64,000 bases of DNA from Macrosoma leucophasiata (taxonomy: Eukaryota > Arthropoda > Insecta > Lepidoptera > Hedylidae), in assembly GCA_036365455.1 (NCBI GenBank), contig JAWQUS010000011.1, positions 9,010,001-9,074,000 on the forward strand, in the 5' to 3' direction. This document shows positions 11,401 to 22,330 of the stretch, piece after piece. Below the pieces are notes generated by a model that saw only the letters and a program-made list of their open reading frames with translations, was not told the origin of the DNA and did no database searches. Within the stretch, counting starts at the first letter, position 1. Every line of letters starts with the position of its first letter. Position numbers and translations under genes: made by a program.

Positions 11401-12851
11401 ATGAGCATACATATGAAACACAAGATGGAAAATACATAGATGCAATGAATGATGATGAGGTTTACAAATACTTAGGCTACAATCAATCTAAACAAATAAA
11501 ACATAAAGACATAAAAATAGAACTTACAAAAAAATTTAAACATAGACTTAATTCAATATTTAAAACTCAACTGAATTCTAAAAATATTATTAAAGCTGTC
11601 AACACCTATGCCATTCCTATCCTGACGTATTCGTTTGGTATAATTAATTGGTCAAAAACGGATCTTATGAATCTACAGCGTACTATAAACACAACTCTCA
11701 CAAAACACAGGAAACATCATCCAAGATCATGTACACAAAGACTCACACTGCCTAGAGTGGAAGGTGGGAGAGGGATAATAGACATAACAAACCTACATAA
11801 CAAACAAATTAGTAACATCAGGTCATATTTTTATCAAAAATCAAATACATCCTTTATACACCATTCTGTTATAGCTAATGATAGAAAACTAACACCACTG
11901 AATTTATCTGATAAAAACACCCAAAAGAATGAATCCCAAATTAGTAATAAACATAAAATAGATACATGGACCCGGAAGAGTTTACACGGTAGACATCGCC
12001 AGAACCTATGCCAACCCAACGTCGACATGGTTGCGTCGAACGAATGGCTTAGACGAGGTGAACTGTTTCCTGAGACTGAAGGGTTTATCTTGGCTATACA
12101 GGATCAAGTAATTGAGACTCGTAACTATCGAAAATTTATCATGAAAATACCCAACCAAATAGATATATGTAGACGTTGCAACAGTTCTTCAGAAACCATA
12201 CAGCATATAACGGGAGCATGTAAAACCATAGTACAAACTGACTACAAACATAGACACGACCAGGTTGCCAACATTATTCATCAAAAATTAGCTACTAAAT
12301 ATAATCTCATACCGCAAACAAATCCCCCTATACCATATTACAAATATAACCCCGAAACAGTATTAGAGAACGCGAAATATAAGATGTACTATGATAGAGC
12401 AATTTTAACAGATAGAACAGTTCACTTAAATAGACCAGATATAACAGTTATAGATAAGATTAATAAAAAAGCTCTAATTATAGATATTGCAGTTCCAAAT
12501 ACACACAATCTTCAGAGCACACTGTCCGAAAAACTATCTAAATATATAGATCTGAGAGACGAAATAATTAGAATGTGGCGTTTGCATAAAGTTGACATAG
12601 TACCCATAGTTTTATCAACTACAGCTGTTATACCCAAACAACTACACCAGTCACTAAAATCAATAGATCTACCACCTTACACATATATCCAGCTACAGAA
12701 AGCTGTAATTTTAAATACATGTAGATTAGTTAGAAAATTTTTAAATACATGACAACTTTTAAGGACATTTCTCCTAACGCTCACTTGGCCTAGGCCCGTG
12801 GGTGGTAGTAAACCCGATACTATTAAGTCGTGGCAAATTATGCATAACAAC
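8475..12851 (+). mobile_element. R4/Dong-type non-LTR retrotransposon, apparently intact
   Basis: The element is about 4.4 kb. It has a 99-bp 5' leader, one uninterrupted 1392-codon ORF and a roughly 100-bp 3' UTR, flanked on both sides by TAA repeats. The protein has a central reverse transcriptase, a C-terminal CCHC motif and a restriction-like endonuclease, and lacks an apurinic endonuclease. That domain order is characteristic of the R2/R4 group, and the TAA target points to the Dong/R4 lineage. No stop codon or frameshift was found, so this copy may be capable of retrotransposition. Confidence 0.88.
8574..12752 (+). CDS. R4/Dong LINE polyprotein: tandem N-terminal domains, RT, CCHC, restriction-like endonuclease
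   Basis: The 1392-residue protein would nick TAA-repeat DNA and reverse transcribe its own RNA onto it. Residues about 136-213 and 234-312 are two related modules sharing W-S, N-E, F-P and QRI.DQRRSI..NKL positions; they look like Myb/SANT-type DNA-binding domains. The RT spans roughly 640-960. It contains YIDYKKAYDS (near 783-792), FQGD (847-850) and the catalytic YMDD (895-898). A zinc motif C1199-C1202-H1211-C1216 precedes the endonuclease signature RPD (1287-1289) and IIDIAVP with D1304. The ATG at 8574 is the first in frame; an alternative is residue 28. All key catalytic residues that I can recognise are present. The codon pattern is AT-rich like the surroundings. Confidence 0.9.
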   Translation: MKYSEACLTSRHTFPKLMIPTFPLYGIMSSRRYNLRPLPGGRRGASGADAGCLSMRSVGDERLNRRTSIEECTTAEQLTRTNSTDTLFSSVPTTSPSCRVSPTPSTISSYMCEAVAQTTSDVDTSVPTNDNPRPRRKWSTEMNEFILRNYFHLTLMETDTNDYLATLHTKFMERFPTMDVSRQRIGDQRRSIIRNKLLTQDTINQIRSEVQREIHNQSQNSTKPPSNRQNPNTRMKWSNELNEAIIKIYYTVTKAETNKTTYRKDLYSHFIQQFPELSYLSEQRIADQRRSIVNNKLVPIQRLLELKRAAEIELSIDEIRGQNIVNLGAPQTNSPLISESNGNKNPGIDITHERDSAGETNSNTNVYNDHLISTLNIDTERNKTVDETFEQAYQYYKNLGPTERDYIPKQKASKKLSQVVNYINNIILPQYTNTNTDYETLQTIIYCSAWTASKINGAKITIPPKEQTVFKVKSKWQIRLEKTIEKLRSNIGKITHYINGYRSTRLDRDIKNIVKQHKIHTLHEEPNTQLSHFLDTLKQKLAVKASRLKRYKICTLRKTQNLQFNNNEKLFYRNLNKSSTNNTTVNSPNITPQSDELKEYWANIWEDPKKHNSDAEWITSEKKDDTQLPPMSFEHIPLDVFYKVLSKLHSWKAPGTDYIHNYWYKKFTYIHPFIYNHINNFIQNPHLLPDYVSTGITYMIPKDPNDQCDPSKYRPITCLQTIYKIITSCLAQLIYKHVEENNVLSEQQKGCRKSSRGCKEQLVIDSVIIQQVREMKNDLYSMYIDYKKAYDSIPHSWLLQILNIYKIHPNIIEFLENTMLRWSTHLTLYTPLGIVKTENINIKRGIFQGDALSPLWFCLALNPLSNILNSTNTGYKLHHADSTLAQNTSLNHLLYMDDIKLYASTEEDLNKLANLTEKFSDDILMEFGINKCKINSIRGGQSYEHTYETQDGKYIDAMNDDEVYKYLGYNQSKQIKHKDIKIELTKKFKHRLNSIFKTQLNSKNIIKAVNTYAIPILTYSFGIINWSKTDLMNLQRTINTTLTKHRKHHPRSCTQRLTLPRVEGGRGIIDITNLHNKQISNIRSYFYQKSNTSFIHHSVIANDRKLTPLNLSDKNTQKNESQISNKHKIDTWTRKSLHGRHRQNLCQPNVDMVASNEWLRRGELFPETEGFILAIQDQVIETRNYRKFIMKIPNQIDICRRCNSSSETIQHITGACKTIVQTDYKHRHDQVANIIHQKLATKYNLIPQTNPPIPYYKYNPETVLENAKYKMYYDRAILTDRTVHLNRPDITVIDKINKKALIIDIAVPNTHNLQSTLSEKLSKYIDLRDEIIRMWRLHKVDIVPIVLSTTAVIPKQLHQSLKSIDLPPYTYIQLQKAVILNTCRLVRKFLNT

Positions 12852-12870
12852 ATAATAATAATAATAATAA
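12852..12870. repeat. TAA microsatellite, right flank of Dong LINE
   Basis: Six TAA units directly follow the LINE 3' UTR (CATAACAACA). Together with 8453-8474 they mark the insertion target. Confidence 0.85.
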
Positions 12871-13631
12871 TTGGGGGCAGAGCAGCTTGTGGCGAGCTGT
12901 TGGTGAGTAGCGACACCACCCCTTACCATCATCTCGAGTTCCTCCGAGAGAACTGGGCTCCGCCTCGTCCGCCACACAGAGGTACGGCCGGACAGAGCAT
13001 CAGGTCTCTCACCTCTGGCTTGCCTTCATTGGCCGGTCAAAGTGGGGCGCTAGAGGTATGGCATTTGCAGAAATTTAGATAATAGGCTGTTGTCTAAATT
13101 TCTGCAAGAGCCATACACTCGGGGGTGGAAGTGTCTAAAGGCATAATAGCGGGGAAGCCCGCTCCGAGCTCGAGATTACTCGCTCATGATGGTGAAACCG
13201 GGGCCACACCTCTCGACACCCCCAGCCTCTCTCAACAGTGTTGCCCCCCATCGACCATCGGGTTGGCTGTTTGGGGGGCCCACCAAAGAGAGGCGAGTCA
13301 CCACCTGCCTAAAGTAGGATTCGATAATGTGAGATGTTGAATATAGGCAGGTGCCGGATATCACTCCATAGGCCCAGCCAGCTAGTCCCCCCAGTTCACC
13401 CACATAGCCCAAAGTTTGGCGAATCATTCATCATTACAATAGTCCCATTATATTCTGCGGGGTCTGTCTGTGTTAACTATTGATGCAGCCAGACAGAGGT
13501 CCCGCCGAATATAACCTATTACAAGGTAGATCAAAATTCTCGAAAGGGCCTCTACGTGTTGGACCCCCCATGTCCCCGCGCAAGCCTGACAAAGGTCCGG
13601 GGTTCAATTTGGACCCCGTGCTGACGAGAGA
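12871..13631. repeat. Unidentified segment with at least four consecutive long hairpins
   Basis: This GC-richer segment of about 760 bp has no ORF with a known domain. It is packed with inverted repeats: 13056-13116 (27-nt arms, about 24 paired, 7-nt loop), 13225-13294 (compound arms with CCTCTCT/AGAGAGG and TTGCCCCCCA/TTGGGGGG), 13302-13353 (CACCTGCCTA/TAGGCAGGTG) and 13448-13514 (TTATATTC arms of about 23-25 nt). A weaker one lies at 12977-13017. It begins right after the TAA tract and ends at the LINE tail at 13632. It may be the leader or tail of an unrecognised retroelement or a structured non-autonomous element. Confidence 0.55.
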
Positions 13632-14366
13632 CGTAATAATAATAAACTCTTTATTGTACACCAAAACAATTAGGACATTCACGATACATAAAACATTTTG
13701 CACAATTGGCGGTCTTATCGCTAAAAGCGATCTCTTCCAGACAACCAGGTGGAGGAAATGAATTGTATAAATAAGATGGAGGTGTACGGGGAATAAGTAA
13801 ATAAATGAATAGTGATTCTAAAAGGGAAGTATAATACATAAATATATAATATATATAAATATATATATTTATATATATACATATACAGTTATATATACAG
13901 ATTAATACGTACGTATGCATGTTATTTGAATAGAGAAATGAGAAAAATAATAACATAATGAAACAATAACAAGAAAAAAGACTATTGTTGTGAGGTGTGT
14001 TGTATTGGTGTGAGGTAAAACTCAAACAGATGTTTCTTAAAGGTTTCAAGAGTTTGCAGCTGCCGAATATTATTGGGTAACCCATTCCATAGACGTACAG
14101 CTACAATAGAAAAAGAGTTGAGTAAAAGGAGGAGGTATGTGAGGGAGTCAGGAGTTGAAGATTATTAGAGGAACGTAGAAGGTGGGAGTTAGAGAGACTA
14201 AGGTAGTGGAAACGTTCTTTGAGATAAAGAGGATAGTGGAGATAGAATAGTACACAGTAAAGAAGTGAAAGAATATGAGTATTCCTGCGAAGGCGGATGG
14301 GCAGCCACTTGAGTTGAACGCGAAATTCGGAAACATGGTCGTACTTGCGTAAACCAAATACGAACC

Positions 14367-15296
14367 TTATACAGAGTTTTGTAGACGCTCAAGCTTATTT
14401 AGCTGCATTTGAGTTAAATCAAGATAGCATATGTCAGCATAATCTAAGATAGGAAATAGGATTGATCGAGCAAGTGTCACCTTAGTGGCAATTGGTAAAA
14501 AATTATGCAACCTCCTTAAAGAGCCAACTGCAGCAAACATCTTCCTACTCACCTCACTAACCTGCGGAGCCCAAGACATACAACTATCCATAGTTACACC
14601 CAGATTTTTAACAGTTTTGCAATATTTAACTACAGACCCATCAAGCAATATAGGAGGAAGTTTATTAAAATCAATTTTGCATATCAACCGAGAGCTACCA
14701 TGAATAATAGCTTGACTTTTAACTGGATTAACATGAAGACCATACGCTTTACTCCAGTTAGAAATTTTGATGAGGTTACAGTTCATATTTTGTATGGCTT
14801 CATGTAGGCCGTCAAAACCAGATTGTGTATAAAGCTGCAAGTCGTCTGCATATAAGTGGTAGAGAGAAGTTAAATTATTGCTGATAGAATTGATGAAAAT
14901 GGAAAAAAGGAAAGGGGACAACACGCCACCTTGTGGTACGCCAGCAGCGACATTGCACCACGTAGAAAATTGATCATCTGCACGTACGCGCTGCCGGCGA
15001 CCAAACAAGTAATTACGAAACCAATCAATTACCGTCGGAGATATGTTGAGAGAACGAAGTATAGCCAGTATGATATCGAAATCAACCGTGTTAAAAGCAT
15101 TGCTAAAGTCCAAAAGAGTCATTACAGTCAGCTGTTGATTATCCATATCTTGCCGAATATCCTCAGTAATCGTGACCAGAGCAGTCGCCGTGCTATGACC
15201 AGACCGGAAACCAGATTGGAAAGGATTAAATAAGTTGTTCTTAGATAAAAATGTACTCAGTTGCTGATGGACAAGACGCTCAAGGACCTTAGACAG
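14367..15296 (-). pseudogene. LINE reverse transcriptase domain fragment
   Basis: Reading from about 15296 down, the frame encodes a typical CR1/jockey RT segment: LSKVLERLVHQQLS, FRSGHSTATAL, the metal-binding aspartate in LLDFSNAFNTVDFDI, GVPQGGVLSPFLFSIFI, and the catalytic YADD in LYADDLQLY. It then continues through the thumb-like region to a stop at 14367. The continuous stretch from an internal Met at 15146 is 259 codons. The segment joins the upstream remnant at 15289-15612 through a deletion that removes the first RT motifs, so it cannot make a complete enzyme. Confidence 0.8.
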
Positions 15297-15612
15297 GAAG
15301 GGGCATTATCATTCTCCGGCTGATCATATCACTTCTGACTGCATCTGAATCAATATTCAGGATGGTCCTCTTAACATCACGATCGGAAAATTGTTCGAAG
15401 ATAAATGGTGGATAGTCAGGAGTAGAGATACTGGAAAGAGATTGTAATGTATGTAATTTATTGATTCCATCTATAATAGGACTTGAGGAAAAATGCTGAT
15501 TAAATGTATCAATATGAATACCACAGGAAAGTGGATCGAAAGTTTTACAACATTTACCTACTCCATGTGACTTCAGAAATTTCCACACTTTTGCTGGGTC
15601 TTCATTAGACAC
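15289..15612 (-). pseudogene. LINE endonuclease-RT linker remnant
   Basis: This is a 107-codon minus-strand frame whose C-terminal part (SDMISRRMIMPLPV) resembles the start of an RT domain. It then breaks. The following RT sequence resumes in another frame at 15296, so the finger-domain residues normally present between these points are missing. It belongs to the LINE at 13632-15640. Confidence 0.6.
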
Positions 15613-15640
15613 TTTATATTGACCTGCCTATGTAATTTGA

Positions 15641-18640
15641 AGAGATTCTTTGGCATTTGAATTAAAATGTTATCAGAATCTTGCTGTACAATTAGATAAA
15701 AAAATAGGTTTTACGTTATCAAAACTGAAATAATTCTCATAACCATATATATGAAGGCCCTCTTGGATGGCCATTTAGTCAGACTTCTAATTGTGAATGA
15801 TGCTTATTAATTCATTTGCATGTTTTGACAAAATAATTTGAAGAAATTCATGGATATACTCAACAATACTCAGGGTCTCAAAAATGTACCCAATATAGGA
15901 TTTGGTTCCCCTAGATTAAGATCCCCCTGAATAAGTATTTTAGAAAATTTTAGAAAAACCCCTTTATTCTTTAAGATATATGAGACACAGTAAAAGTTTT
16001 ATTGTAATAATGACTGTAGACATCGCGGTCTATCAATGTGTTAAGCCTAGATCTGAAAGAGTGACTGTAATATTTAAAAATGTTTTGTTAATTAAATATG
16101 TTCCATCAATATCTGACAACTTCACAACTCTTTGTATGGAATAAATTAAAATGTATAACCATTTCATCTCTCAAAATAAAAATCACAAAATTCAATCCAT
16201 AATTTCATCTTGTGTTACATTTACTAGTTTCAAAATATTGTATATTTTTTGATGAACCACTGGAATTGAAAAATAAACAACTGTTTTGAATTACATACAG
16301 AAAGGATCTGAAGGAATAAAAACATGAAATGTTTCATCAACAACTAATAAATTAGAGAAATTTTGTAAAATAAATATTTATTTAGAATTTTAATTCATGA
16401 ATTAGATTTCAAGTATTGAGGAACTCCCAGTTTTGGTGAAAAGGAGGGAGAAATTGGACCATACTGAGTTCAATAATTTATAGCAAATCAGAAATTATTT
16501 TACCTTATTTTATACTGTCAAAACGGCGCAAGCCGAGATCAATAAAAATCGCGGAAGTACATAAGTACTCGGTATAGTTATTGATAATCAAACCAACCCA
16601 AAGATTTTTACGACAGACCGAACTAGGGATACATTTCTTGGTTAATAACATTACTTTTTAGCCCATTTTTAGGTTTCAAAAACTGCTTTCTAAGCTCAAC
16701 ATTCATAAATATCTTTTTCCGAAACTGCTCGCACATACATACCAAAACTCCAATTACATTTGGTATTACACAGTGTATCATTGATTTTAAATATTTTACA
16801 TTTACACAAAAACTAAACTATAGACTAATTTGTACACAAATCCAATAAAACACAGGTGACACGTTATGTAAACTCCAAAAATAAATTAAAAGACACTTAC
16901 ATCAGTGATCTAGGTACACCAGAAAACATTTCAAAAATTGTTATTCATTTACTATTCGGACTTCAGTAGAACTAAGCTTTCACTGTTCGAAAACGTACCC
17001 TATTTAATTTTTCAATTTATTAACGCCCTCCATATGAAGAACTAATTCTATCACACCGATTAGGATTTGTAAAACTGCAGCATTTTATGCGACAGGCGGT
17101 GAAGGCGGGCGGCAGTGTTACCAACTCCGAAATCTTCTAAAATTACGGTAGATTTTCCAAAATTATGTGGTACCTATAATTTGAAATACGGTAAAATTAC
17201 CGTGTTTATTTCTTCTTTCTTTGTGACGTTTCATTACATTACTTTCGGCACTGAAACTATTGTCAATATTAAGAAAATGCCTTAATTATATTACCTTTAC
17301 GATGCCAGTCACAGTATTTTTTAATACGCATCCATTCCTCTCAGAACTTTTGCTTTTAACTTTTTCTTTTAGCTGATAGTTGACTATTTTCTCGTTCAGA
17401 TGCGCTGTCATTATCACCAAGTTTGACTATAGGGAGGACTACCTATTCGTATGACACGTATTATTGTCAGTTTTTGCTATATATTGTGCTGCTTTTTGTT
17501 TTCTAGGGAGGAGCATCTGCTCCCCTCTGCTACCCCGCGGTGACGGACCTCCGAGATTATCACTGTCCATTTTTTAAACAAAAAACTTCAGATAACACAA
17601 GAGATAACAAAATAAAGTTTATGCTATCAATAGAAATAAAAATAAAATTAACACAGCGAGTTATTAAGTTCCGAGTAATCATCCAAATTAAAATACAAAC
17701 TACTTCTACCAAACTTGTTCGTATAATATCTCTCATCTCCCATCAAGTTCTCCCTAGGTTATTTATTGGTGGGGAATACAGTGTTCCGCTAGATTATTGA
17801 GAATACCCTATTGTTATACTATTATTACTCCTAAAACATTTATGTAGGTAGGTACCCGACTACATAAATATATTTCAGTTTTGTTAATATCGTCTATCCA
17901 AATGTTTGTGCAGTTGGCAACACTAGCGGGCGGTCAGACAGAACAGCCGGGGGACGAGGTGGGGGTGGGAGCGAGAGCGCGACAAGTCGCGCAGGTCGTG
18001 CTCACGCTGAGTCGCAAGCAAGGTTGCAAATGCTATTACTTAATATTCCCTAAAAACCTAAGTCTAATGCCCGATTCGGGTTTGAAGATTTGATATTGAT
18101 TTTGTTCAAAAATAAATTAAGGGGAACGCGCGAGCAAAAAAAGAACGACTTCGGCAATGCGTAACCTATACAAATGTCATCCATTTAATTGAAATATAAC
18201 TTTAACCAAAGACGCGCGAGCATAAAAAATAAAACTGCCCTGCGAAACATCTCAAAATTAAAATTACAACTTGAGTACTACACTAAAATACAATTTTAGA
18301 CCATGTTCGCAAAACCCGTGCAATTTCTCCACTTAATGTCAATCCCCAATCATTACCCACTCAGATTAAAATGCCCCGCAAATTGGGGAATTCCCCACAA
18401 ATTGGCAACCCTGGTCACGAGTGGGTCGCGAATACTGCGCACTGTGACCAACTGTGACCATTTTTTTCTCAAAGGCCTCCTCAATTTTTACTATATTCTG
18501 CCGATGAATGTAGATTATATGCTATTTGGCAGAATTCATCACGTTTTCTCATAAACCACACAACACAGCTTGTTATCTCCTTTTCTTGATAGGCCAAAAA
18601 GTATTTATCTACGGACGCATCCTAAGAACTAATTATTAAA
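15641..18640. other. Gene-poor AT-rich DNA
   Basis: No ORF with a recognisable domain and no RNA gene was found over about 3 kb. A GC-richer patch at 17925-18010 (GGGGGTGGGAGCGAGAGCGC) stands out but carries no coding signal. A partial inverted composition around 17150-17210 (AAAATTACGGTAGATT and ACGGTAAAATTACCGTG) is short. Confidence 0.4.
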
Positions 18641-18644
18641 CGTG

Positions 18645-18724
18645 TATTTAAGCAGGACTCGTGCAGTGAACTGCATCTCCATCTTACTCACATCACGAGT
18701 AACTGATTTAAAAGAGATGACTAC
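18645..18724 (+). promoter_or_regulatory. Candidate insect promoter and very short first coding exon
   Basis: TATTTAAG lies at 18645-18652 and an arthropod-type initiator core CAGT at 18664-18667. An ATG at 18717 follows. After only eight coding bases (ATGACTAC) there is a strong splice donor GTAAGT at 18725. Many lepidopteran cuticle-protein and other secreted-protein genes have this layout: TATA box, short 5' UTR, and a first exon that ends within the signal peptide. No downstream exon could be identified before the BEL/Pao insertion, so this may be a chance match or a gene remnant. Confidence 0.25.
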
Positions 18725-20248
18725 GTAAGTTCCGTTCCGATTCTACGCCAATACAAAGAGTACATTATTTATACTGGAAAGAGTAAGTTTAGCTATTTTT
18801 TGTGTCATATAAAGTCTGTTTTTTTTCGGTACGGACTAAAATGACATAAGCTGTGTGGCTAGGTTTTTGGGGATCATTAATAGTGATGTGCCACTACCGT
18901 AACTTTACGTAATTTATAATCTAGTATCGTTTTTCAGTAATAATTTTTATTATATTTTATTCAAGAGAACAAACAGTCTTATTTGCTTACAAACAATCTT
19001 AATAAAATTTCATCGGACCATTTATAAGTTTCCGTATTTGGACATCTAAGGAATTGCATATTGTTTCATAACAGTAACAAAAACAGAAAACAAAAATGCA
19101 ATATCAACAACAACAAATCAATAATAAAAGGAAATTTAGTGCAACTTAAATCTCTCCAGACACGAGAAAAATATAACAATTGAAATTCAATTGTATCTCG
19201 CCCCCGGTGGTCGTACGATCCTTGAAGGATTAATACGTTTACTGCTCCTAGCCTTTTAATTTATATAATAATTTATTAATATTTTACACTGCGCTAGTAA
19301 GGAAGAAATGGTAAAGACGACTTATTGCATGTCAAACCAGTGCCTAAAGAGAACCCTCTAACATTTTGAGGTTTAGATAAAAATTAGGTAATTACAAAAA
19401 AGTGTCTTTTCAAATTTTAGAATGTGGCGACACCCGTAATGTACCAAAAGGCATGCCTTTATAATGTACCTGTATGGTTAATGTATAGATATGATAAAAA
19501 CATAAATGTAACACACTTATTTTTAAGTGTCTTTAAATCTTAATAATGACATGCAAATTAATCATCAGAATCAAGTAATGACTCCGTACCTCAATGTGCC
19601 GAATCGTCAGAGTTATCACCTACTTCAATAATAAATCAATCGGTAATGTTGTCGATAATATGGCCTAGAGTACACATTTTTTTCTCAACTTCAATTATTA
19701 GGTACATGTTTAATATAATTTTTCCAGCGCTGGGGAGGCACTAGACGAAGTCACACATTCGTTTTTCTTCGGCGTTTCGGCTGGAGATTCTGTTTACTTT
19801 TCGGTGTGTACATAATGAACGCGTTCATTACCATGTTTTTTGCCCGTGAAATCGCATTTCGGGAGTTGAAGGACGAATGCCGTGTATTCAAAATGGCGCC
19901 GTATTTTCGTTTTTATGGCATTGATAGCTACAGTACATCGACCTATTTCTTGTGTCGTTCCTGTTAAAAACTTGTTATTGCGTATTCTTCAACATCAAAT
20001 AAATAATTGTCGTGTTTACTTAGTGCAATAAGTAATTTAAATTAAATCTGTGATACACCATAATGTAACCCTAATTCTTAAAAGATTTGTCTATTGTCAA
20101 ATAATAATAAAATTATGTGGTAAAGTAAAAAGTAACGATTCATAAAACCGGTATCGTACAACACTAATACTAGAAAGCTGGTATCATTATTTTGGAAATT
20201 GACATTTGCATGTGTCAATTTAATCCGTAGCGAAAAAAAAACAGACTT
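18725..20248. other. Intergenic or intronic DNA, no gene recognised
   Basis: AT-rich sequence with no coding exon that I can support. A region near 19730-19900 is slightly GC-richer (TTCTTCGGCGTTTCGGCTGG) but has no ORF or known motif. Confidence 0.4.
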
Positions 20249-20496
20249 TAGAGGTGTGTAATAGCGGCTTTTCTGGGCAACGAAACGAAACTAGCTATTG
20301 AACTCTAATAGCGGTTTCAAAAACTGTCTATTCCAGTAGCTGGTTTTTAGGCAGTCAAGCAAGAAATAAAACCTGCTATTATGATAAATAGTTTCGTAAT
20401 GTTATTATAACATATTCTCTGGGAAAGTGCCAAAAACGCGCTAACCGCTACTGCAGTGCTAGATCGTTTCAATAAGAACTATGGCTCTTCTCTTAT

Positions 20497-20575
20497 GACG
20501 CACAACACTGTTGTGGACATCTTCGGGAAAGGCTTTGTACAGCTGTGGACATCTTTCGGCTGGAGTGATGATGAT
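20497..20575 (+). repeat. LINE-tail fragment (family H)
   Basis: This segment (GTTGTGGACATCTTCGGGAA and then TGGACATCTTTCGGCTGGAG) runs straight into a GATGATGG microsatellite. It is the plus-strand counterpart of 1381-1462. Confidence 0.5.
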
Positions 20576-20620
20576 GGTGGTGATAATAATTAAAGAGGTG
20601 ATAATGATGAAGATGATGAT

Positions 20621-22183
20621 TGTGGGGGACAAATTGGTTTTGACACCAAAGTGAAACACAAGTCTGCATCGACGTATTAAAGCGGACTGTATCTTTATTT
20701 TCTTGATTCTTCAATGGTTCTTTCAAATCTAACTTATTCACTAGCTATTTCACTATACTATAACTAACTAGCGAACCAGGGGGTCTGGTACTACTCTAAA
20801 CTTTCACTGGCAATACCTTCACGGTCTGGAAGCACTTTTCTTGCTGAGAATCGAACGAGGACAAATTAGCACCGAAATGTACCGAGTTATATATGCTTCC
20901 AAACCGTCTACTTCCATGTCAAAATTCCGTGACACGCCCAAAATACGGACGTCACGAAGGTCTGGGTCAACAGAGATAGGACTCTAAAACACTACCTATA
21001 CGGTCTAAATTACCACAACCGTCATACATCTCTGCCGACCCGCCCTCGCCTTGATACAATTCATACGCAATATCTCTTTATTATATCAAATTTTCTTATA
21101 CAAACTTATTAGATCTTAATTCTAATTCGATACATTACCAAAGTTTTTACTTATTAGAAAAACATAATTTTTAGGGGCTCTGTCACGCTCTATCACCTAT
21201 GACACGATTAAATATCGCTAGCCAAACCTAAATACAATTCAAAACCGCAAACGGTATTTGCCTATCCCCTTTACTCTAAGCGTGAGAGACAATTTTATTC
21301 AACAAGTAAGATTAGGTACATTCGTGTTTTCCGTACTATGAGTCTACGTACACTTTTTACAAATATACTTCCCTGAGGGGGCAACAAAAATACATCTCGT
21401 ACATAACTTTCAGCTTGGTATCTTTCTTATTTACGAAAATACAGCGACTTTCACCTCTCTCTCTCCATACAAAACATCGAATTCAACATCAGCTGTGAAC
21501 AAATAAATTGAAACTACCTACATACAAATTGATATTTCTAATCGGAATATTCTATACAATTTGTGTTACAATTTCTCAATTTTCTTTACTTTCTACGCGC
21601 GGTGCGTGGTCGTACACCCGTGCACGTTCTCAGACCAGTGTGTGTGTGATAAGTATGTAACAAAATACCTAATTTACATTATACTTTGGAAATACCATCT
21701 CATAGTAACGCATACTAAAGCGAACTTTGCCAGCCGATAACTACTCATCTGCGTATGCCATGCGTGGGGTTGGTCGTGAATATGAATGATTAGACATTCC
21801 TACGCCGAGCTCTGCCACTGAATGAGCTCTAAAAAAGTGCGCCGCGTATTTACGCTTCCTCCGCGTCACTTCCCCGCACTTCACCCCCGCCCCCGCCAGC
21901 GGATCAGGTGCTCTGTCGGCCACCTCTCCGTGGACGACCCTCTCGACCAAACGAAAATACCTACACCTCCAAATTTAATATTTCCTATGGCAATCGCTTG
22001 ACAACAACTCTTTTATCATTATACTCAAATATTACATGTCTACTATGAGAACCTAACGAGTTATATCGAATTAAAACTGCCGCTGCATACTACCAACAGC
22101 GAACCTGGCGGTCATTACAAGCTTTACTAACTTTACTTATTTTCATCATGGAAATACGACGCCTATTGATTCTATCCTTTACA
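20621..22183 (-). repeat. BEL/Pao 3' LTR
   Basis: The 1563-bp repeat begins TGTGGGGGACAAATTGG and ends with ACA. It matches 27404-28965 almost base for base. The inside neighbour on the minus strand is a purine-rich GGGGGGAGAAT tract at 22184-22194, as expected for the polypurine primer. The LTR includes a short 69-codon minus ORF at 21741-21950 that is duplicated in the other LTR and is not considered a gene. Confidence 0.9.
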
Positions 22184-22186
22184 ATT

Positions 22187-22330
22187 CTCCCCCCGGCGTA
22201 GACCTTCGAGCCTCATCATCCACCGGAAGGATAATCAATCTACATACAGGGCGTCTAAATATTCCACCTCGAGTCCGAACCTCCGCACTACGTACCACGC
22301 CACTAGGTCCCGAACACAACCGTTCTACCA
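22187..22330 (-). pseudogene. BEL/Pao integrase C-terminal remnant
   Basis: Directly upstream of the purine tract, a minus-strand frame encodes SAEVRTRGGIFRRPVCRLI and continues nearly to the LTR. This resembles the conserved C-terminal end of BEL/Pao polyproteins, where a V.VRT..G...RP..KL motif precedes the terminus. Nothing continuous connects it to the pol frame above, so the integrase core is deleted or degraded. Confidence 0.6.

Larger units (their letters stand above)
13632..15640 (-). mobile_element. 5'-truncated CR1/jockey-like LINE with internal deletion
   Basis: The element's 3' end is at 13632 on the plus strand. There the minus strand ends AATAAAGAGTTTATTATTAT, a polyadenylation signal followed by short TTA-type repeats. 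Minus-strand coding remnants run from about 15612 down to 14367. No endonuclease domain is present upstream of 15612, so the copy is 5' truncated. The approximately 700-bp 3' part includes AT-rich sequence at 13840-13900 with TA microsatellite. Confidence 0.75.

Noticed and set aside
13651..14085. 144-codon minus-strand ORF
   Set aside because: It covers the LINE 3' UTR and TA-rich repeats and encodes low-complexity hydrophobic sequence.
21741..21950. 69-codon ORF duplicated at 28523-28732
   Set aside because: It lies within the LTRs and is duplicated only because the LTRs are; no domain.
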